Below, one piece after another: positions 9,019-16,465 of a DNA stretch of 64,000 nt (the stretch's first letter is position 1; each line of letters begins with the position of its first letter). The DNA is from Tistrella mobilis. GTDB lineage: Bacteria; Pseudomonadota; Alphaproteobacteria; Tistrellales; Tistrellaceae. The translations under genes were made by a program, and so were the position numbers. The stretch is from positions 434,001-498,000 of the forward strand of contig NZ_CP121015.1 in assembly GCF_041468085.1 (NCBI RefSeq). The letters run 5' to 3'. The notes under the pieces were generated by a model. That model did no database searches, had not been told where the DNA came from, and worked only from the letters and a program-made list of their open reading frames with translations.

Positions 9019-10380
9019 CTACGCGCCTTTTCGCGGGCCACCATCCAATGAAAACTGCAAGCGGCCAAAAGCACCTTCCGGAAAGAACACGTTGAACACC
9101 TGGCCGGCGGTCATGTCCGGAGGTGATACAGCACCATATTCGGCTTCATTGCGTTCGCATTTTCGGGCGATGGACTCCACCTTCAGAAGTCCCGGCCTGA
9201 CTACATCGGCAAGCAATCTGAAGGCATGCGACCAACGGCGCCGCTTCACCGGTTCGAGCAATAGAGAATTGATAAGGTTAGGCAGATCAGATAGATGTAT
9301 TCTCGTTTGAACAGTAATTTCGTTTCTACGAAGTGTTGCCAATGCACCGAATGCGGCCATTAGATCATAAGATGAACCCAACGCATCCCATTGCATGCCA
9401 CCGAATCTTGTAGCAACTTTATTCCATATTATTTCTGCCGTGGCATGATCATTGATCTTCAATGCTTTGTAAAAATTATCGCGGGCGCCGGCCAGTTCTT
9501 TATCCCTCTCGACGAGACGATTCAGATAAGCATCATAAGAAGCATGAATTGATCGAGGACGACTACCCGCTGTTCCCCAGTTCAAATCCTCTGGAGAAAC
9601 AATCTTTGTTTTCCACATTGGAGAAAACTGCTCTGATACCGCCCCTGGTAGAAGCCGGTGGAGCTTGAAACGCGGTGCACCGACCTTCCGTGCCTCCGCC
9701 ATAACCTCGTCATCCAGCCCAAGAATCTGGCCGTCATTCCGCAGATAGATATCCTTGAAAGCCCGCCGGTCAGATTGCCAGTTGGAGCTGTCGACAACCC
9801 AGACCAGCCGGATGCCGTTGGCTGCATAGAAATCTTCCCGACGGACGATGTTCGGGAGTTGGGTTGTCGCCAGCTGGATTTCGAAAGCTGCAGGATCACC
9901 GCGCCACGATTTCGCGAAAACATCCGGGAAGGCATATCCCGTCTCACCCGCTCCTTTTATATACTGTTCCTGACTGACACGGGCGCTGGCCGTGTCCGGA
10001 TCAAACTCCAGGTTCTCCTGGATCATCGCTTTCAGTTTTTTATGGCGATCGCTCTCTTGATTGCCGCCGAATTTCTCGGCGTCTATCGATCGGACATCTC
10101 GCGCATTCGCTGATGCCCACAGGCAATTTTTAACTTCCGTACCGAAATGATAACAATGGCGGCGGCCCCTGGTGGATTCCCGCGCATAGACGGGGTGTCG
10201 GCAACAACCACACCGCAGAAGGGGCTTATCGGTTTTACGGGATCGGGTTGCCTTGGCACGCAACTCGGTCCATTCGGTTTCTGACAGCGAATGCAGGTAT
10301 GAGTCAGCGCGGATTGGCTCATCCAAAGCCCTTCCATCATCTATGAATACTGCCTCGACTGTCAGTCCACCGATTCTCAT
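9019..10380 (-). CDS. CoiA-like / DUF6035-type predicted nuclease
   Basis: A 453-aa protein with features of competence-protein CoiA-like and DUF6035 proteins. An N-terminal zinc-finger-like patch has C57-x2-C60 with a downstream CYHF (H78). Next comes ESDRHKKLK and then a PD-(D/E)xK-type core: FPDV with D153, followed by FEIQ with E167 and Q169. Gln in place of the usual Lys matches the E-x-Q form of CoiA-like nucleases. The C-terminal ~250 residues are helical and unrecognised. The ATG at 10380 was chosen; a GTG two codons upstream is possible and neither has a clear ribosome site. Base composition is AT-richer than the flanks, suggesting transfer. DNA cleavage in phage or plasmid defence is plausible but inferred. 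Confidence 0.7.
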   Translation of the reverse strand: MRIGGLTVEAVFIDDGRALDEPIRADSYLHSLSETEWTELRAKATRSRKTDKPLLRCGCCRHPVYARESTRGRRHCYHFGTEVKNCLWASANARDVRSIDAEKFGGNQESDRHKKLKAMIQENLEFDPDTASARVSQEQYIKGAGETGYAFPDVFAKSWRGDPAAFEIQLATTQLPNIVRREDFYAANGIRLVWVVDSSNWQSDRRAFKDIYLRNDGQILGLDDEVMAEARKVGAPRFKLHRLLPGAVSEQFSPMWKTKIVSPEDLNWGTAGSRPRSIHASYDAYLNRLVERDKELAGARDNFYKALKINDHATAEIIWNKVATRFGGMQWDALGSSYDLMAAFGALATLRRNEITVQTRIHLSDLPNLINSLLLEPVKRRRWSHAFRLLADVVRPGLLKVESIARKCERNEAEYGAVSPPDMTAGQVFNVFFPEGAFGRLQFSLDGGPRKGA

Positions 10381-10565
10381 GGCCACATAATATAATGAAT
10401 GTGAGCGCTCGCTAAACGGAATAAGGCGAGCACGGTCAGCAGGTTCATAGTCAGGCCCACTACCCTTGAGTAGGTCGGCTCGATACGAGCTGACTTGCCA
10501 TTCAAGCCGTCTCTCAGATTCTGAAGTCGTGACGTACGGCGCGAACGGTCAGACAGGACGCGCTC

Positions 10566-10664
10566 ATGGCCAGACAGAAGCATGCAGCCACCGCCAAAGC
10601 CGTTCTGGATACGCTAGGGCGGGGCGATACCGGCACCATATCGCGGCTCAATGCCAGGACCTGA
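10566..10664 (+). CDS. Possible 32-aa microprotein or gene remnant
   Basis: A short frame beginning MARQKHAATAKAVLDTLGRG and ending NART, with AGGA seven bases before the ATG. It is basic and helix-prone like the start of a DNA-binding protein, but too short to assign. It may be a real microprotein, a decayed remnant, or chance. Confidence 0.2.
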   Translation: MARQKHAATAKAVLDTLGRGDTGTISRLNART

Positions 10665-11108
10665 TATGATGGTCATGCTCGATAACAAATTCTCTGGCAC
10701 CTACGCCAAATGAGGGGCCAGTCCCCGCTCATGATCATCCGTCACATCTGGCGTAGCGACTTTCCTTGAGCAAAGCAATTTGCAGATAGTTCTGACATAG
10801 AATGCTATGCGCCACGTTACATCCAACAGCGGATCCCCAGGTTTTCTGCGGCTCAGGTGCGTGGATTGAAACACTGCCCCGCATAGAAATGCTCGGACGC
10901 CAAGCGGCAAATGGCGCGGAAAATCTTCCGCGTTGCGGCACTGCGGAGTGACGCAAACATCTGTACACCTTCTGTGTACACCCGGCACGCCTAGGCAAAA
11001 TCTCTAGGAACGATTTCCGGAGCAACTGCAGAAGACGCACTTCTGCTCATGGATCGTGCTTCTATGCCTGGACTCACGAAGCCGAGTGGGTTTAGGATGC
11101 CGTCTGCT

Positions 11109-11164
11109 TCCCTTCGGAAAAGCGAAGGGCCCGGTGCTTCCAACACCGGGCCCTTCCGAAGGGA
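11109..11164. repeat. Strong bulged hairpin (two nested perfect stems)
   Basis: The inner stem is a perfect 12-bp inverted repeat (11125-11136 with 11144-11155, AAGGGCCCGGTG and complement) around a 7-base loop. An outer perfect 9-bp stem (11109-11117 with 11156-11164) encloses it, with a 7-base bulge (AAAAGCG) on the left side only. No T tract follows. It could be a terminator, an attenuator for the small HTH gene 130 bases downstream, or a structured RNA. Confidence 0.6.
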
Positions 11165-11296
11165 GCTATCGTTATAACCGCTCAAGCTACTTCGAATAGG
11201 GAGGTAAGTCCCCTAAAAGCTCCTTCATACACACTCAGGGTAACAGGGGACCTCTTCTCATTCAAGGTGCTTTCGCCTTGAAGAAAGGTTCCGCAC

Positions 11297-11476
11297 ATGC
11301 GGACATATCGCACACCTTCTCGGAAGATATCTCCCTCTGATGTTCCGTTCATCAAGCGGCGCATCCTTAACGGAGAGTTCCTGAACCGGATCGCTGCTGA
11401 CTATGACGTGAATCCAGGACGCATCTCCGAGATCAAGACTGGAAAATGCTTCGGCGATATTCCGCCGGCGCCATGA
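11297..11476 (+). CDS. Small helix-turn-helix protein (59 aa)
   Basis: A 59-residue protein starting at the ATG at 11297, with GAAAGG eight bases upstream. Its core reads FIKRRILNGEFLNRIAADYD then VNPGRISEIKTGKCF, a classic small helix-turn-helix in which the second part is the recognition helix. Similar mini-proteins ending in a SEIKTG-type motif are familiar in alphaproteobacteria, often near mobile or phage-related genes (from memory, not searched). A stem-loop terminator follows 22 bases after the stop, supporting a real, self-contained gene. It is too short for most gene callers. Its DNA target is unknown. Confidence 0.7.
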   Translation: MRTYRTPSRKISPSDVPFIKRRILNGEFLNRIAADYDVNPGRISEIKTGKCFGDIPPAP

Positions 11477-11498
11477 CGCCGGTGGAATGAGAGCAGAG

Positions 11499-11530
11499 AT
11501 CGGGGAGGCTTTGGCATCCCCGATTTCGTT
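11499..11530 (+). terminator. Terminator of the small HTH gene
   Basis: A perfect 8-bp stem (ATCGGGGA with TCCCCGAT) around a 10-base loop, followed by TTCGTTT. It sits 22 bases after the HTH stop codon and before the convergent isochorismatase-like gene. Confidence 0.65.
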
Positions 11531-11543
11531 TCTGAAAGGAGCA

Positions 11544-12209
11544 TCAGCCACAAGATGTTGTGGATTGAGGGGTGGTCCCCTCACCCCCCAACCGCGCAAT
11601 CACCTCCTCCACCCCCACCACATCGGCATATTTCGCCTGCAGATCGAACAGATTGGCCTCATGCGGCCCCGGCGCCCGGTCGCCCACCGCTTCGCGGACC
11701 ACGATGGGGATGAAGCCGTGCTGGAGGGCGTCGAGGGCGGTGGCGCGGACGCAGCCGCTGGTGCTCACACCGGTGATGATGGCGGTATCCACGCCGAGCG
11801 CCGTCAGCGTCGAGGCGAGCGAGGTGCCGAAGAAGGCGCTGGCATATTGTTTGGTCACCACGATTTCGCCGGGCGCGGGCTCCAGCCCGCGGGCGAAGCG
11901 GCCGAGCGGTGAGCCGCGGTCGAAGACCTTGAGCGCTGCGACCTTGCGATAGAACAGCCCGCCATCGGCGCCGCCCGCCTGGTATTCGACATTGGTGAAG
12001 ATCACCGGTATCCCGGCGGTGCGGGCCGCGGCCAGCAGACGGTGGATGGCCGCCAGCATGTCCTCCACCCCGGCATAGAGCGGCGAGCCGGGCTCGAAAT
12101 AGGCCTGGACCACATCGACGATCACCAGCGCCGGGCGCCGGCCGAAGCCGAGCGCGCCCATGAAGCCGGCGCCCTGATAGTCCGTGGTGAGATCGGTGTC
12201 GGCGGTCAT
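11544..12209 (-). CDS. Isochorismatase-family cysteine hydrolase
   Basis: A 221-aa cysteine hydrolase; the family cleaves amides or vinyl ethers (N-carbamoylsarcosine, maleamate, isochorismate). The catalytic triad is visible: Asp in ALVIVDVVQAYF, Lys in IVVTKQYASAFF and Cys in TGVSTSGCVRATA. The PGSPLYAG stretch is typical of the N-carbamoylsarcosine/maleamate amidase branch. The start at 12209 (MTADTD) has GAGGA at correct spacing; in-frame codons further upstream lack this. It is the last gene of the minus-strand catabolic operon, 45 bases after the NIPSNAP gene. With the maleate-isomerase-like protein upstream, a maleamate-type step is conceivable, but the substrate is not determined. Confidence 0.85.
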   Translation of the reverse strand: MTADTDLTTDYQGAGFMGALGFGRRPALVIVDVVQAYFEPGSPLYAGVEDMLAAIHRLLAAARTAGIPVIFTNVEYQAGGADGGLFYRKVAALKVFDRGSPLGRFARGLEPAPGEIVVTKQYASAFFGTSLASTLTALGVDTAIITGVSTSGCVRATALDALQHGFIPIVVREAVGDRAPGPHEANLFDLQAKYADVVGVEEVIARLGGEGTTPQSTTSCG

Positions 12210-12254
12210 GGGCGGATCCTCGATGGGAAGGGACGATGCCGGACGGGGGGGCAA

Positions 12255-12569
12255 TCAGCGCAGCGGCGAGAAGGCGGTGGGCACCAGGATGCGGTTTTCC
12301 ATCGCCTGGATGAACGGCGTCACCCTGGGCAGGAAGGCGCGCCAGTCGTCCGAGGCGGCGAGTGCGGCGCGGCGCCTCTCGCGATCGGCCATGTCCTCAT
12401 AGCCCCAGAGATGGACCACGCCGTTGATCATGCCGACCTCGGTGGTGAAATAGCCGATCAGATTGCCCAGGATCGGCCGGATGATGCCCAGCCCCTCGCG
12501 CTCGAACACGGTCAGGAAGTCGCGCAGATGGGCGGGGGCGATGGTGTAGCAGCGTTCCTCGACGATCAT
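12255..12569 (-). CDS. NIPSNAP family protein
   Basis: A 104-aa single-domain NIPSNAP protein (dimeric alpha/beta-barrel, ferredoxin-like fold). It begins MIVEERCYTIAPAHLRDFL and contains the family's GYFTTEVG, VVHLWGYEDMADRERRRAAL and WRAFLP segments. Its ATG overlaps the stop of the HMG-CoA-lyase-like gene as ATGA, implying translational coupling and expression in the same pathway. Such proteins often accompany catabolic enzymes, but the biochemical role is generally unknown. Confidence 0.85.
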   Translation of the reverse strand: MIVEERCYTIAPAHLRDFLTVFEREGLGIIRPILGNLIGYFTTEVGMINGVVHLWGYEDMADRERRRAALAASDDWRAFLPRVTPFIQAMENRILVPTAFSPLR

Positions 12570-13510
12570 GCCGGCATCTCCCGGCGGGCAGCTTCCTTCG
12601 CCTGCGCCTCCTTCGCCTGTGCCTGGCGCCACCAGGCCGCCATGCGCCCGCCCAATGGCCGGTCGAGCAGGGTTTCGGCCAGGGCGACCGCATCGAACAG
12701 CCGCCGCCAGTCGATACCGGTCTCGATGCCGGCCTCGCTCAGCATGAAGACCAGATCCTCGGTGGCGAGATTGCCGGCGGCGCCGGGCGCGAAGGGGCAG
12801 CCGCCCAGGCCGCCGAAGGCGGCGTCGAAGCGGCGGATGCCCGCCTCCAGCCCCGCCCAGGCCATGGCCAGCGCCAGGCCGCGGGTGTCGTGCAGATGCA
12901 GGGCCAGCCGGTCGGTGCCGACACCGCCGGCCAGTGCGGCGACGATGTCGCGGATCTGCGCCGGGTTGCCGGCCCCGATCGTGTCGGCGATCGCGACCTG
13001 ATCGGCGCCGGCCGCGAACATCTCTTCGGTCAGCGCCACCACCCGGGCCAGCGGGGTTTGCCCCTCGTAAGGGCAGGCGCAGGCGGCGGCGACATAGGCG
13101 CGCACGAAAACGCCCTCGGCCTTCGCCCGCCCGATCACCTCGCAGCAGACGGCGCGGGCCTGGTCCAGCGACATGTTGATGTTGCGCCGGTTCAGCGTCT
13201 CGGTGGCCGAAAGCACCAGCGCCACCGCCCGGGCGCCGGCGGCGGTGCCGCGCTCATAGCCGCGCATGTTCGGCACCAGCGCCATGTAGTCGACGCCCGC
13301 CCGTGCCGGCAGGCCGGCGAGCAGGGCCTCGGCATCGGCCAGCTGGGGCACCGCCTTCGGGCTTACGAAGCTGGTGACCTCCAGCGAGGTGAGGCCGGCC
13401 TCCAGCAGCAGCCCGGCCAGGCGCAGCTTGTCGGCGGTGGCGACATGGACCGGCTGGTTCTGCAGCCCGTCGCGCAGCCCGACCTCGGTGATGGTGACGC
13501 GATCGCTCAT
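12566..13510 (-). CDS. Hydroxymethylglutaryl-CoA lyase family protein
   Basis: A 314-aa TIM-barrel lyase of the DRE-metallolyase group. GLRDGLQNQ at the N-terminus carries the catalytic Arg-Asp pair, HLHDTRG supplies metal-binding His residues, and GLGGCPFAPGAAGNLATEDL holds the loop Cys typical of HMG-CoA lyase. The family cleaves 3-hydroxy-3-methylglutaryl-CoA or related 3-hydroxyacyl-CoA esters to acetyl-CoA plus a keto product. The C-terminus bears a short Ala/Lys/Gln repeat (AQAKEAQAKEA). Placed directly after a CoA-transferase (23-base gap), it probably cleaves the CoA ester made there, possibly not HMG-CoA itself. Confidence 0.88.
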   Translation of the reverse strand: MSDRVTITEVGLRDGLQNQPVHVATADKLRLAGLLLEAGLTSLEVTSFVSPKAVPQLADAEALLAGLPARAGVDYMALVPNMRGYERGTAAGARAVALVLSATETLNRRNINMSLDQARAVCCEVIGRAKAEGVFVRAYVAAACACPYEGQTPLARVVALTEEMFAAGADQVAIADTIGAGNPAQIRDIVAALAGGVGTDRLALHLHDTRGLALAMAWAGLEAGIRRFDAAFGGLGGCPFAPGAAGNLATEDLVFMLSEAGIETGIDWRRLFDAVALAETLLDRPLGGRMAAWWRQAQAKEAQAKEAARREMPA

Positions 13511-13533
13511 CCGCTCTACTCCCCTCCCGGTCC

Positions 13534-14730
13534 TCAGCCGATGATGCCGCGGGCGCGCAGCGCGCCGCGTGCCTCGGCGCCCAGCCCCAGCAGCTCGTCC
13601 AGCACCTCGTCGGTATGGGTGCCGAGCAGCGGCGGCGGGGTATAGACCTCTTCGGTCATGCCCGACATCTTCACCGGATTGCCCGGCATCTCGACCCGCC
13701 GTCCCGAGGGATGGGCCACCTCCACCACCATGCCGCGGCCGCGGATCTGCTCGTCGGCCATGGCATGGGCGATGTCGTTGACCGGTGCGCAGGGGATCTG
13801 GTTGCCGAACCGCGCCAGCCAGTGCTCGCAGCTCTCGGTCTCCAGGATCTCCTGCAGGCGGGCGTTGATGAAATCGCGGTCGGCCCAGCGGCCGGGCTGG
13901 GTGAGATAGACCTCCTTGCGCAGGTCCGGCGCATCCAGAATATCGACCAGCCGCTGCCAGAACTGGTCGGTGATCACCGCCAGGATCACATGGCGGGTTC
14001 TGGTGCGATAGGTGTTGTAGGGCACATGGACGAAATGGCCGTTGCCCGACCGGCCGGGCTCGCGGCCCGACAGCGACTGCATGGTCGCCATGTAGTTCAG
14101 CATCGACAGCTGGCAGTCGAGCATCGAGATGTCGATATGCTGGCCCTGGCCGGTGACGTTGCGCTGGTTGAGCGCCGCCAGAATGCCGATGGCGGCGAAC
14201 AGCCCGCCGCCCAGATCGCCGATCGGGATGCCCGCCCGCAGGGGCGTACCGCCCGCCTCGCCGGTCAGCGACATGCCGCCGCCGATGCCCTGGGCGACCA
14301 GATCGAAGGCCGGCCGGTCGGGATTGGGGCCGGTCTCGCCGAAGCCGGTGACCGAACAGGTGATGATCCGCGGGTTGATCGCCGACAGCGTCTCGTGGTC
14401 GATGCCCAGTCGGCCGGTGACGCCGCGGCTGTAATTGTCGACCACGACATCGGCCTTCCGCACCAGATCATAAACCAGCGCGCGGCCCTCTTCGGTCTTC
14501 AGGTCGACGGCGACCGACTGCTTGTTGCGGGCGAGGGTGAGGAAATAGGCGCCCATGCCCTCGATCGAATGATCGGGATCCTTCGCCAGCAGCTTGCGGG
14601 TGCCCTCGCCGGTCTTCACCGGCTCGATCTTGATGGTGCGCGCGCCCAGATCGGCCAGCAGCATCGTGCCATAGGGCCCCGAGAGCATATGGGTGAAGTC
14701 GAGGATGATGACATTGTCGAGCGGTCGCAT
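13534..14730 (-). CDS. CaiB/BaiF family (family III) CoA-transferase
   Basis: A 398-aa family III CoA-transferase, which moves CoA between carboxylic acids through an aspartyl-CoA thioester. It opens with PLDNVIILDFTHMLSGPYG; the catalytic Asp is most likely in GQHIDISMLDCQLS. Length matches the family (about 400 aa). The gene begins immediately after the GntR regulator's stop with no intervening base, and precedes the lyase. It likely activates the pathway acid as a CoA ester. The acid is not identifiable from sequence. Confidence 0.9.
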   Translation of the reverse strand: MRPLDNVIILDFTHMLSGPYGTMLLADLGARTIKIEPVKTGEGTRKLLAKDPDHSIEGMGAYFLTLARNKQSVAVDLKTEEGRALVYDLVRKADVVVDNYSRGVTGRLGIDHETLSAINPRIITCSVTGFGETGPNPDRPAFDLVAQGIGGGMSLTGEAGGTPLRAGIPIGDLGGGLFAAIGILAALNQRNVTGQGQHIDISMLDCQLSMLNYMATMQSLSGREPGRSGNGHFVHVPYNTYRTRTRHVILAVITDQFWQRLVDILDAPDLRKEVYLTQPGRWADRDFINARLQEILETESCEHWLARFGNQIPCAPVNDIAHAMADEQIRGRGMVVEVAHPSGRRVEMPGNPVKMSGMTEEVYTPPPLLGTHTDEVLDELLGLGAEARGALRARGIIG

Positions 14731-15435
14731 TCAGGGGGCTTTCGGTTCGGCCGGGGGGGAGAGGGAAAGATCGGCCACCAGCGCATGGCGGGCGGCATGG
14801 ACATGGGCGCGCATCACGGCACCCGCCCAATCGGCATCCCGCGCGCGGAAGGCATCCACCAGCTCGCGGTGATGGGCCATGCTGCGGGCAAGCTGGCGGT
14901 CGTGATACCGCCGGAAGGTGCGGTGGACCAGGATCAGATCGACGGTCTGGGTCAGCAGCCCGGCCAGGCGGTCATTGCCGCAGGCGGCGGCGATACGGGT
15001 ATGGAAATCGTGGTTGAGACCGGTGATCCGGTCGAGGAAGCCGGCCGGTCGGCTGACCGCCAGATCCTCCATGCGGGCCGCCAGCACCTCCAGCGCGTCG
15101 ATATCGGCGGCCGTCAGATGACGGGCGGCCTGCTCGGCCACGGCGGCCTCGACCAGCGCCCGCACCGCAAAGATCGCCTCCAGATCTCCGATGCTCCAGC
15201 TCGACACGAAGGCGCCGAGACCGGGGGTCAGCACCACCAGCCCTTCGGTGGCGAGCCGGCGGAGCGCTTCGCGAACCGGTGTGCGACTGACGCCCGCCGT
15301 CTCGGCCAGATGCTCTTCCCGCAAGCGGTCTCCGGGGCGGAAGCGGCCGTCCAGAATGCCGGTGCGGATGGTGGCATAGGCACGCGCCAGGGCGGTTTCG
15401 GGTGGGGCGGTCTCGATGTCGGTGAGGGACGTCAC
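14731..15435 (-). CDS. GntR family (FCD/FadR-type) transcriptional regulator
   Basis: A 234-aa regulator with an N-terminal winged helix (AYATIRTGILDGRFRPGDRL, then AETAGVSRTPVREALRRL) and a C-terminal all-helical FCD ligand-binding domain with metal-ligand-like residues (LNHDFHTRI, MAHHRELVDAF). The start is the GTG at 15435, which has GAAGAAGG eight bases upstream; the open frame further upstream is a shadow of the neighbouring gene. It lies inside the catabolic operon and probably autoregulates it through the twin palindromes at 17747-17809, with a pathway acid as inducer (inference). Confidence 0.9.
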   Translation of the reverse strand: MTSLTDIETAPPETALARAYATIRTGILDGRFRPGDRLREEHLAETAGVSRTPVREALRRLATEGLVVLTPGLGAFVSSWSIGDLEAIFAVRALVEAAVAEQAARHLTAADIDALEVLAARMEDLAVSRPAGFLDRITGLNHDFHTRIAAACGNDRLAGLLTQTVDLILVHRTFRRYHDRQLARSMAHHRELVDAFRARDADWAGAVMRAHVHAARHALVADLSLSPPAEPKAP

Positions 15436-15449
15436 GATGACAGCCTTCT

Positions 15450-16208
15450 TCAGTGCTTCAGCAGCAGCGATCCCCAGCCATCGATCCGGTCGTCGATCCC
15501 CTGGGCGCGCAGGGCATGCCAGAAGATGGCGGTGTTGATCGCGATCACCGGCTTGCCCAGCCAGGTTTCGGCGAAACCGGCCAGCCGTGCCATGGCGAGG
15601 TTGGTGCCCACCTGAACCACGGCGTCGACATCGGGCCCGTCGACCTCGCGGATCGCGGCGGCAAGCTCCGCCTCCCCGACATGGGCGATCTTCACCGGGC
15701 TTGCGCATTTCAGCCCCTTGATCCGGGGCACCTCGTAGCCGCATTCCTCGAAGAAGCGCACGACATTGCGGTCGCCGACCGGCTGATAGGGCGTGATCAC
15801 CGCGATGCGTTTCGCGCCGTAAAGGCCGAGCGCGGCCTGGCAGGCATCGGACCCCATCGAGACCTGAAGCCCGGTATGGGCCTCCAGCTCCGCCTTCAGC
15901 CGGCGGCTGGCGGCGAGCCCGTCCCAGAAGGTTTCGGCCGAGATGCCGAGCACCAGCCGGTCGGGCTCGCAGGACATCACGCTGTCCACCGCGGCCATCT
16001 GGGCCTCGGCGATCAGCCGGATCAGCTCGTTGAAGTCGTCGTCATTGTGGAGCGCGATGTTGGGGATCGCGATCCGGGCAATGTGGCTGGTGACGCCAGG
16101 GGGCGCCATCCGGTCGAATTCAGGCTGGACACTGGTATTGGTGCTGGGGACCAGCACGCCGAACTTGGCACGCCACCCGAGACTGTCGCCCATGTGAGTC
16201 TCTTTCAT
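15450..16208 (-). CDS. Maleate isomerase / arylmalonate decarboxylase-like protein of the Asp/Glu racemase superfamily
   Basis: A 252-aa protein (247 if it starts at the ATG at 16193). The conserved N-terminal FGVLVPSTNTSVQPEFD is the hallmark of maleate cis-trans isomerase and arylmalonate decarboxylase relatives. ATG 16208 is preferred because GAGGGG lies upstream; ATG 16193 is an alternative. Oddly, neither usual catalytic cysteine position seems to be Cys: the first reads LVLGISAETFWDG and the second VVQVGTNLAMA, where maleate isomerases have Cys. A Cys in VMSCEPDRL lies just before the first site. The chemistry may therefore differ from isomerisation. It is co-oriented with and 14 bases upstream of the GntR gene. 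Confidence 0.75.
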   Translation of the reverse strand: MKETHMGDSLGWRAKFGVLVPSTNTSVQPEFDRMAPPGVTSHIARIAIPNIALHNDDDFNELIRLIAEAQMAAVDSVMSCEPDRLVLGISAETFWDGLAASRRLKAELEAHTGLQVSMGSDACQAALGLYGAKRIAVITPYQPVGDRNVVRFFEECGYEVPRIKGLKCASPVKIAHVGEAELAAAIREVDGPDVDAVVQVGTNLAMARLAGFAETWLGKPVIAINTAIFWHALRAQGIDDRIDGWGSLLLKH

Positions 16209-16217
16209 ATTTGCGTT

Positions 16218-16430
16218 AGCCCCTCGGCCCAAGCGGGCACCGAGTCTTTTTAGCCCCTCGCCGGGCGGGTGCTCCGCACCCTTGGCCGCCGCCTCAATGG
16301 CGGCTGGGGGAGTCTTTTCCGTCCCTCGGCCCAAGCGGGTGCTGCCGCACCCTTGGCCGCCGCCGGGTCTTTTAGCCCCTCGCCGGGCGGGTGCTCCGCA
16401 CCCTTGGCCGCCGCCTCAATGGCGGCTGGG
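16218..16430. repeat. Cluster of GC-rich imperfect direct repeats with internal hairpins
   Basis: Within the gap between the oxygenase gene and the isomerase-like gene, a unit of about 62 bases occurs twice almost identically (16246-16308 and 16369-16430, starting near TTTTAGCCCCTCGCCGGGCG). Two partial or variant copies lie at 16218-16250 and 16321-16373. Each full unit contains small hairpins such as GGGTGC-TCC-GCACCC and GCCGCC...GGCGGC, and units are separated by short GTCTTTT-type tracts. They sit inside the presumed operon and could act as RNA processing or attenuation elements or as a dispersed genomic repeat. Confidence 0.8.
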
Positions 16431-16465
16431 AGCCAGGATTGGTTGAGGTTGGTGATTGTCATCCA

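Larger units (their letters stand above)
10381..11296. other. AT-richer, nearly gene-free stretch beside the nuclease gene
   Basis: About 900 bases without a convincing full gene. It holds the tiny frame at 10566-10664, a strong bulged hairpin at 11109-11164, and a single CRISPR-repeat-like GTGGATTGAAAC at 10861-10872 that is not repeated. Frames on the minus strand here (for example 10735-11040) show no family resemblance, no good ribosome sites and odd composition. The stretch may be the remnant of a mobile element, or hold a non-coding RNA. Confidence 0.4.

Noticed and set aside
10377-10583. 68-aa minus-strand frame with a hydrophobic end
   Set aside because: Overlaps the 5' end of the nuclease gene region, lacks a ribosome site and continues no recognisable protein.
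10861-10872. GTGGATTGAAAC, identical to the 3' end of many CRISPR repeats
   Set aside because: Only a single copy is present, with no repeat-spacer periodicity and no cas genes in the window.
10735-11040. 101-aa minus-strand frame in the gene-poor stretch
   Set aside because: No ribosome site, no family resemblance, composition rich in Arg/Ser/Cys as in random reading of AT-GC mixed DNA.
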